Shown piece after piece: positions 33,702-40,624 of a DNA stretch of 64,000 nucleotides. Positions within the stretch are counted from its first letter, which is position 1. Each line of letters starts with the position of its first letter. A program made the translations under genes and the position numbers. A model generated the notes under the pieces. It did no database searches and had not been told where the DNA came from. It saw nothing but the letters and a program-made list of their open reading frames with translations. The DNA comes from Candidatus Saccharimonadota bacterium (lineage in GTDB: Bacteria > Patescibacteriota > Saccharimonadia > Saccharimonadales > Saccharimonadaceae): assembly GCA_027312225.1 (NCBI GenBank), contig DAICXK010000004.1:1-64000 (forward strand), given 5' to 3'.

Positions 33702-34481
33702 ATGGACCTAAGAACAGTTACATGGAATATTGGTGGTGGGAAGCTGCTTAAAGACAGTGAAGACCCAGGACTGATGGCATCGTACACAGTTGATGGTATA
33801 GATGTCATTGCACGGCAAATAGCCGAAACTAATCCCGATATTGTTACTATTCAAGAAGCGCACGGTGATGACGGCGACAATCAAATTGCACAAATCGCCA
33901 AAGAGCTTGGTTACGAGCATTTCTTCTACGATGCGATAACTGATTCGCATATTGATTCGACTTATAAGCTTGGCAATGGGCTTATTTCGAGGTTCCCAAT
34001 TTCTGATGTCCAAACTGGAAGATTCTTGAACCCAGAATTAAATTTCGAGCTTGAGGGCAGGAAAGCCTTCACTCACGATAAAGGCTACGGCTCCTGCACG
34101 GTTAGAATTGGCGATATTGCGATATACGCTACTTCACTCCATCTCATACCGTTTAGGAGAGTTGGATTAGATTTCGACTCCGATACTGCCCTGCAAATCC
34201 TGGCAAGCGTATCAGCTGAGCTAAAAGACAAGCAATCAAGTGACTATCGACTTATTCAAGGGGATTTCAATATAAATTCCGACACAGTGAGGGCTTATCT
34301 CCAAGACCTGTTTGGCTCAGACAAGCTTGCCGAGGTAGTGCTCGACCAACCGACCACTCCAAAGGAGCGAATGTACGACCATGTATTATACCGAGGCTTG
34401 AGGCTTCGTAGTTTTAGCGTGGATTCAGACGTTCTTACTGACCATTATCCAGTAATCTGTGATTTTGAGATTGAACAATAG
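33702..34481 (+). CDS. Cassette gene: endonuclease/exonuclease/phosphatase-family protein
   Basis: 259 aa with the EEP fold signatures TWNIGGGK, VTIQEAHG, ATSLHLIPF, LIQGDFNIN and a C-terminal SDVLTDHYPVICDF. Relatives cleave nucleic acids or phosphoesters. ATG 33702 is 6 nt behind TATAAT; the longer track ORF runs through the terminator. Its stop codon touches the left arm of site E, so the gene fills the cassette completely. Confidence 0.85.
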   Translation: MDLRTVTWNIGGGKLLKDSEDPGLMASYTVDGIDVIARQIAETNPDIVTIQEAHGDDGDNQIAQIAKELGYEHFFYDAITDSHIDSTYKLGNGLISRFPISDVQTGRFLNPELNFELEGRKAFTHDKGYGSCTVRIGDIAIYATSLHLIPFRRVGLDFDSDTALQILASVSAELKDKQSSDYRLIQGDFNINSDTVRAYLQDLFGSDKLAEVVLDQPTTPKERMYDHVLYRGLRLRSFSVDSDVLTDHYPVICDFEIEQ

Positions 34482-34528
34482 TTCCAATAGAGTACACGAT
34501 GGCCCTCCATACCGCTTATGCTTTAAAT
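34481..34528 (+). repeat. Site E: composite cassette boundary
   Basis: GTTCCAATAGAG arm at 34481, CCCTCCA at 34503-34509 in GATGGCCCTCCA, then CCGCTTATGCTTTAAATGA. Confidence 0.75.
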
Positions 34529-34568
34529 GATTTCTTTACGTAGTCATTTTTTCATATACAATTAAAGT

Positions 34569-34895
34569 ATGGACTTAAATGACTTACAAAATAGAGCAAT
34601 TGAGATTCGTGATAAGTATGATGAGTTGAATAAAGCTAAGCGCGGTATAACATGGAATGAACAGCAGCTTATGGCTGGATTCGTAGGTGATGTAGGTGAT
34701 TTATCAAAGATAATTATGGCAAAACATGGCTTAAGGTCTATGGACGATGTTGATACAAAACTTGCCCACGAACTATCAGATTGCCTGTGGTCAATCCTTG
34801 TATTGGCAAGTAAGTATAATGTTAATCTCGAACAAGAGTTTCAGAATACAATGGACGGACTCGACGCTAGAATTGATTCTGAACTAGCAGCATAA
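34569..34895 (+). CDS. Cassette gene: MazG-like nucleotide pyrophosphohydrolase
   Basis: 108 aa, all helical, of the MazG/dUTPase-like all-alpha NTP pyrophosphatase type. The pattern GDVGDLSKIIMAKHG and KLAHELSDCLWSILVLASKY resembles the EVGEL...ELADVL metal-binding helices, with Asp replacing some Glu. Such enzymes remove unwanted NTPs. TACAAT lies 6 nt before the ATG. Only gene of cassette E-F. Confidence 0.75.
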   Translation: MDLNDLQNRAIEIRDKYDELNKAKRGITWNEQQLMAGFVGDVGDLSKIIMAKHGLRSMDDVDTKLAHELSDCLWSILVLASKYNVNLEQEFQNTMDGLDARIDSELAA

Positions 34896-34907
34896 GTTCG
34901 CAGATTG

Positions 34908-34936
34908 GTTGCTATAGCGTCCACCACGGCCCTCCA
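34908..34936 (+). repeat. Site F: boundary with left arm, followed by a tRNA-style terminator
   Basis: GTTGCTATAGCG at 34908, CCCTCCA at 34930-34936. To the right, CCACGAA...TTCGTGG forms a terminator-like hairpin (to 34974) starting in CCA, as after real tRNAs here. Confidence 0.7.
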
Positions 34937-35115
34937 CGAATCATCCCCACCTTGTGTGGGGGTTTTCGTGGAGCCAAGAAGGCCTGATTCTTGACACCCG
35001 TGGGGTGAAGAGAGTGAGAACTGCCAGTCGGCAGTTCGCAAGGAATCCTTCCGTTGAAAGTTACGCTTCATAGGTGAAGTTTCGGGGTCGCGGAACGTGA
35101 CCAAGTCTCTCCTGT
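34937..35115 (+). ncRNA. Gene-less cassette F-G; candidate structured RNA
   Basis: No credible ORF (the minus-strand 87-aa ORF spans a site and has odd composition). Three stems lie in a row: GAACTGCC-AGTC-GGCAGTTC (35018-35037), an imperfect stem around CTTCA-TAGG-TGAAG (35056-35083) and GGTCGCG-GAA-CGTGACC (35086-35102). The density of short perfect stems suggests a folded RNA or a relic of one. No known RNA family recognised. Confidence 0.35.
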
Positions 35116-35136
35116 CCCTCCATAGAGCTTATATTA
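35116..35136 (+). repeat. Site G: boundary with right arm only
   Basis: CCCTCCA at 35116-35122 followed by GAGCTTATATTAAAAC. The 22 nt to its left do not match the left-arm consensus. Confidence 0.55.
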
Positions 35137-35163
35137 AAACAGAGATTATCATCTCTGTTTTTT
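35136..35163 (+). terminator. Terminator at the left end of cassette G-H
   Basis: AAAACAGAGAT-TATC-ATCTCTGTTTTTT, near-copy of the one in cassette D-E. The TATAAT of the next gene follows directly. Confidence 0.8.
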
Positions 35164-35178
35164 GTTATAATGCAAATT

Positions 35179-35694
35179 ATGAAGATACTCCAAATTATTC
35201 GAGATTCAAATGTATTTGATGGCTCAGAAAACCTTCCAAGTGATGATTGGTTTAAGCGACAAGCATCGAGGGCAGTCCTGTTTGATCAAGATGGGCGGGT
35301 ATATCTCTTGAAGATGTCCACCTACAATTATCACAAATTACCAGGTGGCGGTGTCGATGAAGGCGAATCGCTAGAAGACGCTGTGCGTAGAGAGTTGTTA
35401 GAAGAAGTTGGATGTCCTGCCGATGTATCTTCGGAACTAGGAGAGATCGTGGAATACCGCAATGACGACAAAATGGAACAGCATTCTTATTGCTATGTCG
35501 CGCATCAATCCGGTGACCTCGTAGAGACTGCTCTCGAAGAAAGCGAAATCGAAGAGGGTGCAAAAACAGTCATTGCCAACAATATCGATGAGGCAATCAA
35601 TCTTTTAGAAAATGATCAACCTACAAACTACGAGGGGCATTTTATTCAAATGAGAGATTTGCGATTTTTACGTGAGGCTCGGTCTGTAATTTAG
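35179..35694 (+). CDS. Cassette gene: NUDIX hydrolase
   Basis: 171 aa. The Nudix box is complete: GGGVDEGESLEDAVRRELLEEVG. Members hydrolyse nucleoside diphosphates linked to other moieties, such as oxidised nucleotides or ADP-ribose. The track's ATG (35170) overlaps TATAAT, so I use the next ATG, 7 nt downstream of that box (MKILQIIRDS). The stop codon is adjacent to the left arm of site H. Confidence 0.93.
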   Translation: MKILQIIRDSNVFDGSENLPSDDWFKRQASRAVLFDQDGRVYLLKMSTYNYHKLPGGGVDEGESLEDAVRRELLEEVGCPADVSSELGEIVEYRNDDKMEQHSYCYVAHQSGDLVETALEESEIEEGAKTVIANNIDEAINLLENDQPTNYEGHFIQMRDLRFLREARSVI

Positions 35695-35722
35695 TTGCTA
35701 CCACGACACATGTGGCCCTCCA
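35694..35722 (+). repeat. Site H: last boundary of the array
   Basis: GTTGCTACCACG at 35694, CCCTCCA at 35716-35722 within TGTGGCCCTCCA. The terminator starting in its CCA suggests that this is the displaced original 3' flank of tRNA-Lys. Confidence 0.7.
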
Positions 35723-35759
35723 AAGAAAAATCACCTCAATACGGAGGTGATTTTTCTTT
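35722..35759 (+). terminator. tRNA-style terminator after site H
   Basis: AAAGAAAAATCACCTC pairs perfectly with GAGGTGATTTTTCTTT, starting in the CCA of site H just as the terminators of tRNA-Arg, Gly, His and Pro start in their CCA. Confidence 0.8.
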
Positions 35760-35791
35760 TACTTAGTGTTATAATCATACATGTTTTATCA

Positions 35792-35868
35792 GCACCCGTA
35801 GCTCAGTGGATTAGAGCATTTGTCTTCGGAACAAAGGGTCGTACGTTCGAATCGTACCGGGTGTACCA
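35792..35868 (+). tRNA. tRNA-Arg (TCG)
   Basis: GCACCCG acceptor, anticodon arm TTTGT-CTTCGGA-ACAAA, T arm CGTACGTTCGAATCGTACC, A73 and encoded CCA. GTTATAAT is a -10 candidate just upstream. Confidence 0.95.
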
Positions 35869-35907
35869 ATGAAAATGGGCTAGTTCTTCTAGTCCATTTT
35901 CATTGGT
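35865..35907 (+). terminator. tRNA-Arg(TCG) terminator including the ACCA tail
   Basis: ACCAATGAAAATGG pairs with CCATTTTCATTGGT; the 5' arm is the tRNA's own ACCA end. Confidence 0.8.
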
Positions 35908-35955
35908 TGTAGTTCACATAGCACCAAGCATCCAAATGATATACTAGGTACTGTC

Positions 35956-36981
35956 ATGGATATTCACACAAACATCCCACTTAAGAACTACACAACTATG
36001 AAATTAGGCGGAAATGCTCGCTTTATCGCTGATATCCTCAAGCCAGAAGATGTTCCACCTCTGCTCGATAAAGCATCCCAGCAATCTCTCCCCGTGGCAA
36101 TCCTAGGCGGCGGCAGTAATACTATCGTTCGTGACGAGGGGTATGATGGTATCGTTCTGCGTATTCGTATCCCTGGCATCACGACAATCTCGGAGGAGCT
36201 CAATTCAGTCACTATAAAAATTGGTGCAGGTGAACTGTGGGACAATGTCGTTGCGTACGCTGTCGATCTCCGCCTTAGCGGCATCGAAGCCATGTCGGCA
36301 ATCCCTGGCACTGCCGGTGCCGCACCCGTGCAGAACGTTGGTGCGTACGGCCAAGAAATTGCCGACACGCTCGTCAGCCTCGAGGCATACGATACCGAAG
36401 CACGAACATTCGTCACACTTATGAATGAAGATTGCCGTTTCTCATACCGCAACAGTATTTTTCGTGACGACGCCAAAGGACGATACGTCATTACGTCTAT
36501 CACCCTGCAATTATCAAAAAATCTCCCCAGCCCACCATTCTATGACGCACTGCAGCGATACCTTGACGAGCACAATATCACCGCCTATACGCATCAAGCT
36601 ATCCGCGACGCTGTCATCGCTATCCGCAAAGATAAACTGCCCGACCCCACGGAACGCCCAAATACGGGATCGTTCTTTAAAAACGCCATCATTGAATCAT
36701 GGCAGCTCCCTGATATCCAGGCGATTGACCCTGACGTCCCATATTACGACATGGGTGACGGCCGGTACAAAATCCCTACCGGATGGCTAATCGAGAAAGT
36801 TGGCCTCAAAGGCAAGTTGCTGCATGGCATGCGCGTCCACGAAAAAAACGCCCTGGTCCTCATCAACGAATCTGCCGGCAGTTATGCTGATCTGGCAGAA
36901 GCCCGCGAAGAAATCACTACTGCAGTCCGCGCCATGTTCAGAATCGAGATCAGCCAAGAACCTCTTGAGCTCCCCTCGTAG
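35956..36981 (+). CDS. murB: UDP-N-acetylenolpyruvoylglucosamine reductase MurB
   Basis: FAD/NADPH enzyme making UDP-MurNAc in peptidoglycan synthesis. It begins NIPLKNYTTMKLGGNARF. The FAD-binding ILGGGSNTIVRD and GIEAMSAIPGTAGAAPVQNVGAYGQE are typical, and RPNTGSFFKN carries the catalytic serine, followed by PTGWLIEKVGLKG. 341 aa, resembling the long (type I) form. TATACT lies about 10 nt before the ATG. Together with murA, murT and gatD it shows that the cell builds a peptidoglycan wall. Confidence 0.95.
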   Translation: MDIHTNIPLKNYTTMKLGGNARFIADILKPEDVPPLLDKASQQSLPVAILGGGSNTIVRDEGYDGIVLRIRIPGITTISEELNSVTIKIGAGELWDNVVAYAVDLRLSGIEAMSAIPGTAGAAPVQNVGAYGQEIADTLVSLEAYDTEARTFVTLMNEDCRFSYRNSIFRDDAKGRYVITSITLQLSKNLPSPPFYDALQRYLDEHNITAYTHQAIRDAVIAIRKDKLPDPTERPNTGSFFKNAIIESWQLPDIQAIDPDVPYYDMGDGRYKIPTGWLIEKVGLKGKLLHGMRVHEKNALVLINESAGSYADLAEAREEITTAVRAMFRIEISQEPLELPS

Positions 36982-37023
36982 TTATCTTGCATATTACTGC
37001 CAAAAACCTTATGCTATAAACAC

Positions 37024-37554
37024 ATGAAAGAGCGTGGGTTTACTATTGTTGAGCTGCTCGTCGTCATCATTGTAATGGCAATTCTATTAACACTTGCGGT
37101 TGTTAATGTGCGATCAACGCAAGCCAATGCACGCGATGATGAGCGAATTGTTGATGTCGAAAATGTATCCCTTGCGCTCGAGAGCTTTTATGCATCAAAT
37201 CATGGTGGTGTTTTTACAAAATCGTATCCCGGAACACTGGAGTTCAATAATGACCTCGTCATGAATTTCATCAAAGAGCGTACTGGAGAAAGCTCGCTCA
37301 GGGCACCTGGTGTTGATTCAGACAGTCCCATAAGCTTTGTGATTGCTACCAACAATAATACACCGACAACCGGCCTCTCACCGATGCCAACAATAACAAC
37401 CTACGTCTACCAGCCTCTCACCTCAAATGGCACGCTGTGTCCCATTTCAGATGGTCCGTGCCAACGCTTTAATATTTACTATCGTCTCGAGAAAGCAACC
37501 GACGATTGTCCTGCCCCTGAAAACATATGTACCTATAAGAGTAAGAACCAATGA
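37024..37554 (+). CDS. Type IV pilin-like protein (prepilin)
   Basis: 176 aa with the prepilin signature G-FTIVELLVVIIVMAILLTL after a five-residue leader, so a PilD-type peptidase should cut before the phenylalanine. The globular part has four cysteines near the C-terminus (CPISDGPC, CPAPENIC) likely forming disulfides. First of three overlapping pilin genes (4-nt overlap with the next). Confidence 0.88.
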   Translation: MKERGFTIVELLVVIIVMAILLTLAVVNVRSTQANARDDERIVDVENVSLALESFYASNHGGVFTKSYPGTLEFNNDLVMNFIKERTGESSLRAPGVDSDSPISFVIATNNNTPTTGLSPMPTITTYVYQPLTSNGTLCPISDGPCQRFNIYYRLEKATDDCPAPENICTYKSKNQ

Positions 37555-37943
37555 TAGCCTATACATCACGTAATTCGGGTTTTTCGGCGGTTGAACTGCT
37601 CATTGCATTATTTGTTGCTGTTATCTTCTTGGCTGCAGGTCATCAACTATACGCAACGATCGTCCAAGACAGTGGTGAAACACGCCAACGAGCTAAGGCT
37701 AACAATATTGCCTATAATACATTGCGCCAATATGTCAGTAATACGCCGAGCATATGCGCACCTTCTACACCTGTTAACAATCAACCGATTACTCCGGACC
37801 CAGACGGTCTCACTAATGTATTTACCACCGTCACTTATAGCTGCCCTCAATCTGGCCTACCGGGAATCACAAAAGTACAAGTTCGCGTAACCTATAGCGC
37901 AGAATCAAGAGAGGTTGTTCATGCAATGTATGCCATCCAATAG
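37551..37943 (+). CDS. Minor type IV pilin-like protein
   Basis: 130 aa with GFSAVELLIALFVAVIFLAAG at residues 10-30, a class III leader-like sequence with the conserved glutamate at +5. Short globular domain with two cysteines. Overlaps genes on both sides, so it is translated as part of one operon. Probably a minor pilin that primes pilus assembly. Confidence 0.82.
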   Translation: MIAYTSRNSGFSAVELLIALFVAVIFLAAGHQLYATIVQDSGETRQRAKANNIAYNTLRQYVSNTPSICAPSTPVNNQPITPDPDGLTNVFTTVTYSCPQSGLPGITKVQVRVTYSAESREVVHAMYAIQ

Positions 37944-38763
37944 ATCACGTCCTGGTTTCACGTTGGTCGAGATGCTCGTCATATCACCGATTGTCTTATT
38001 GACAATCGCAAGTTTCATTGGCGTATTGATTTACCTCACAGGCGAGACAATGATCGCACGGACCAGCAACACACTTGCCTACAAGGTACAAGACTCTCTT
38101 ACCACTATCGAACAGGATGTCGCACTCAGTGGTGCGTTTCTTGCGACAAACAGCGTGGCAATTGCCTCACCTCAAGGTTACAACAATGCAACGCAATCAT
38201 TTCAGAATGCTTCAACGACAACGGGGTCAATGCTCATAATTAACGCTATTGCTACTCAATCTCAGCATTACACACCACAGCATCGGTTGATTCCTCTACG
38301 CGATATGCCGTATCCCTGCAGCAATCTCGCGGTTAATAGAAACCAGGTAATGACATACAACATTGTGTACTTCGTAAAAAATAACAGTTTGTGGCGACGC
38401 ACCCTAATGCCAAGTAACTACGAAACTATCGGGTGCAACACACCATGGCAACGGCCTAGCTGCGAGCCAGGTCAAACGGGCGGCATGTGCCGTATCGAGG
38501 ACATGAAACTACTTGATGGTGTCACCTCGGCAGATTTTACCGTGCAGTATTTTTCTTCAGCTCAATCGACAAGCCCCATGACTGACGCCACCGACACGGG
38601 GGCAGCAGCTTCTAGCCGTCAAGACATCCTTAGTAACGCCAATACGGCCCTCATTACATTAAAGGCGACTCAATCGGTTGCCGGCAAAGAGGCCGACTAC
38701 ACTGGTACCCTACGTGTAACTCGTATTGGACTACTGTCCGAGCAAGTTACACCTGTCCCCTAA
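37915..38763 (+). CDS. Minor type IV pilin-like protein (PilW-type size)
   Basis: About 280 aa. After a basic leader (SNRSRPG) comes FTLVEMLVISPIVLLTIASF, a prepilin helix with glutamate at +5, and a large C-terminal domain with several cysteines (CNTPWQRPSCEPGQTGGMC). Size and order after two small pilins resemble PilW-type minor pilins. The exact start (37915 or 37921) is unclear. No ATPase or PilC gene is present in the window. Confidence 0.8.
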   Translation: MFMQCMPSNRSRPGFTLVEMLVISPIVLLTIASFIGVLIYLTGETMIARTSNTLAYKVQDSLTTIEQDVALSGAFLATNSVAIASPQGYNNATQSFQNASTTTGSMLIINAIATQSQHYTPQHRLIPLRDMPYPCSNLAVNRNQVMTYNIVYFVKNNSLWRRTLMPSNYETIGCNTPWQRPSCEPGQTGGMCRIEDMKLLDGVTSADFTVQYFSSAQSTSPMTDATDTGAAASSRQDILSNANTALITLKATQSVAGKEADYTGTLRVTRIGLLSEQVTPVP

Positions 38764-38840
38764 ATAAATGCTTGCAAAGCATAACCCGAATGCGTTATAC
38801 TTCACCTATAAGTTAATTTAAATAGGGGGCATTCATACAT

Positions 38841-39278
38841 ATGAATCTTCAAACAAATCAAAAGGGTTTCACGATCGTTGAGCTTCTCATCGTTATCGTC
38901 GTAATTGCTATCCTTGCTGCCATCAGCATCGTAGCATATACAGGTGTGCAGGAAAATGCACGTAACACACAACGCGTTGCAAATGCGAAATCAGTTATTG
39001 ACGCAGCAAATGCATACTACAGCGAAAAAGGGTCATGGCCTACTCTGACAGACCTACAAGACTACACAACTGTTAAGATTTCATCTGACGTGAGCACCAA
39101 GCTGACCGCAGGAGCGACAACAGCACCTTCTGACACAAATAAAGATGGTCTTCGTTACGTACAGCGATTCGCATCAGGAACTACACCTCCTGCAATCGGT
39201 GCAACCGTTACCTACTTCGGTAAGCCGATCAGTGGTGGTAGTGATACTGCAGCAGTTCAAAACGTTGATCTTCCATAA
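38841..39278 (+). CDS. Major type IV pilin-like protein
   Basis: 145 aa. KGFTIVELLIVIVVIAILAAISIVAYTG is the canonical type IV pilin helix with an eight-residue leader. The globular domain is short and has no cysteines. It has its own leader with AGGGGGC before the ATG, and a strong terminator follows, so it is transcribed separately from the minor pilins, as expected for the abundant subunit. Confidence 0.9.
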   Translation: MNLQTNQKGFTIVELLIVIVVIAILAAISIVAYTGVQENARNTQRVANAKSVIDAANAYYSEKGSWPTLTDLQDYTTVKISSDVSTKLTAGATTAPSDTNKDGLRYVQRFASGTTPPAIGATVTYFGKPISGGSDTAAVQNVDLP

Positions 39279-39300
39279 CTAGTTCCTTAGTTGTATGAAG

Positions 39301-39340
39301 AATACTAAAAAGATCCGTAAGTGCGGATCTTTTTAGTATC
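39301..39340. terminator. Bidirectional terminator between the pilin gene and glyA
   Basis: AATACTAAAAAGATCCG-TAAGTG-CGGATCTTTTTAGTAT, flanked by A/T runs so that it can serve both convergent genes. Confidence 0.85.
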
Positions 39341-39355
39341 ATGATAGCTCTAGAG

Positions 39356-40549
39356 CTAGCCAAGTGCTTCAATAATCTTTCCGGCTATCTCAATCATATC
39401 AGCCTCGTCAGCGCCCTTCGTTGTCATCGCAGGTGTACCAAGGCGCAATCCACTCGGGCGATACGGTGGCAAGGTATCATTTGGGATGCTGTTGGCATTA
39501 GCAGTTATACCCGCCTTCTCTAGTCGCTCCTGTGCTTCCTTGCCATCAATACCAAAGCTGCCGTAGACATCTGCAAGGATTAGGTGATTACTGGTGCCAC
39601 CCGACACGAGCTTCAGCCCGCCCTTTTGTAGCTCTTCAGCCAGTGCTGCTGCATTCTTCACCACCTGTGCGGCGTATTCCTTAAACTCGGGCTGCAAGGC
39701 CTCATGAAAGGCCACTGCCTTAGCAGCGATTGCGTGCATATGTGGGCCGCCCTGCGTACCAGGGAAAACTGCACGATCAATCAGTGTTGGAATGTTTTCT
39801 AACGTCTTTTCTGGTGCCTTCAGCGGATTACCAACCGTGCCCTTGCTGAGAATCAACCCACCACGAGGACCGCGCAGTGTCTTATGCGTTGTACTGGTAA
39901 TGACGTGGAACCCATAATCAAACGGATTCTTTGCAACGCCACCCGCAATCAGCCCGGCGATATGTGCCATATCCGCCATCAACAGCGCGCCAACCTCGTT
40001 GCCGATCTCGGCAAACTTAGCATAGTCTAGTTCGCGTGGATACGCGCTGAACCCAGCGATAATAATCTTTGGCTTGTGCTTGAGTGCCAGCTCGCGCAGC
40101 TCATCATAATCAATTTCGCCCGTTTCGACATCCTTAATGCCGTAACGAATAAAATTATAAATATTGGCGCTCCGTGTGACTGGCGCACCATGCGTCAAGT
40201 GCCCACCATGCGCGAGATCCATCGCCAGCACCGTGTCACCAGGCTGTAACCATGCATAATAGACGGCTTCATTCGCCTGCGCGCCACTGTGCGGCTGCAC
40301 ATTAGCGTGATCCGCACCAAATAACTGTTTGGCGCGGTCAATCGCCAGTTGCTCGACCTGATCAGTGTTCGTCTGACCACCATAGTAACGGCGGCGTGGA
40401 TAGCCCTCAGAGTATTTGTTCGTGAACACACTCCCCAGTGCCGCCAGAACTTGGTCACTAACATAGTTTTCGCTTGGAATTAATTCAATTACTTCTTGTT
40501 GACGTTTTTTCTCCGCCTCAATAAGATCGGCAATTTGCGTGTCTTGCAT
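39356..40549 (-). CDS. glyA: Serine hydroxymethyltransferase
   Basis: PLP enzyme converting serine and THF to glycine and methylene-THF, feeding FolD. The N-terminal [36 protein letters not shown], the PLP lysine [14 protein letters not shown] and C-terminal [17 protein letters not shown] are conserved. 397 aa, slightly shorter than E. coli GlyA. AGGGGAG is a clear ribosome-binding site, and TACAAT lies further upstream, so this mRNA has a leader. Confidence 0.97.
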   Translation of the reverse strand: MQDTQIADLIEAEKKRQQEVIELIPSENYVSDQVLAALGSVFTNKYSEGYPRRRYYGGQTNTDQVEQLAIDRAKQLFGADHANVQPHSGAQANEAVYYAWLQPGDTVLAMDLAHGGHLTHGAPVTRSANIYNFIRYGIKDVETGEIDYDELRELALKHKPKIIIAGFSAYPRELDYAKFAEIGNEVGALLMADMAHIAGLIAGGVAKNPFDYGFHVITSTTHKTLRGPRGGLILSKGTVGNPLKAPEKTLENIPTLIDRAVFPGTQGGPHMHAIAAKAVAFHEALQPEFKEYAAQVVKNAAALAEELQKGGLKLVSGGTSNHLILADVYGSFGIDGKEAQERLEKAGITANANSIPNDTLPPYRPSGLRLGTPAMTTKGADEADMIEIAGKIIEALG

Positions 40550-40624
40550 GATGATTCTCCCCTTTTCTCCATTGTATCATTGAATAAGGCTTATTTTTTA
40601 TATCATTTATGATATACTATTACT

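Larger units (their letters stand above)
25283..35722. mobile_element. tRNA-Lys-anchored cassette array with serine recombinase
   Basis: Eight CCCTCCA sites divide this region into seven segments. At B, C, E, F and H a GTTGCAATAG-like arm starts exactly 22 nt left of CCCTCCA; D keeps the phase but its match is weak. At B, D, E and G a GCTTATGCTTAAA-like arm follows to the right. Segments B-C, D-E, E-F and G-H each carry one plus-strand gene between these arms. C-D carries a large serine recombinase and passenger genes. Joining the two ends of any complete cassette would regenerate the same composite site, as expected for serine-integrase attP. Function of the array is inferred. Confidence 0.7.

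Noticed and set aside
34991-35019. Promoter starting at TTGACA in cassette F-G
   Set aside because: No acceptable -10 element is found 16-18 nt downstream.
34841-35104. 87-aa minus-strand ORF across site F
   Set aside because: It spans a cassette boundary and the end of the MazG-like gene on the other strand, and has an unlikely composition.
35094-35122. Full two-arm site at G
   Set aside because: The 22 nt left of CCCTCCA do not resemble the left-arm consensus, so only the right arm is claimed.
25283-35722. Classical integron (tyrosine integrase with attC sites)
   Set aside because: No tyrosine recombinase is present and the repeated sites lack attC palindromic structure; the recombinase is a serine enzyme.
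25283-35722. CRISPR array
   Set aside because: The repeats are hundreds to thousands of bases apart with genes between them, and no cas genes occur.
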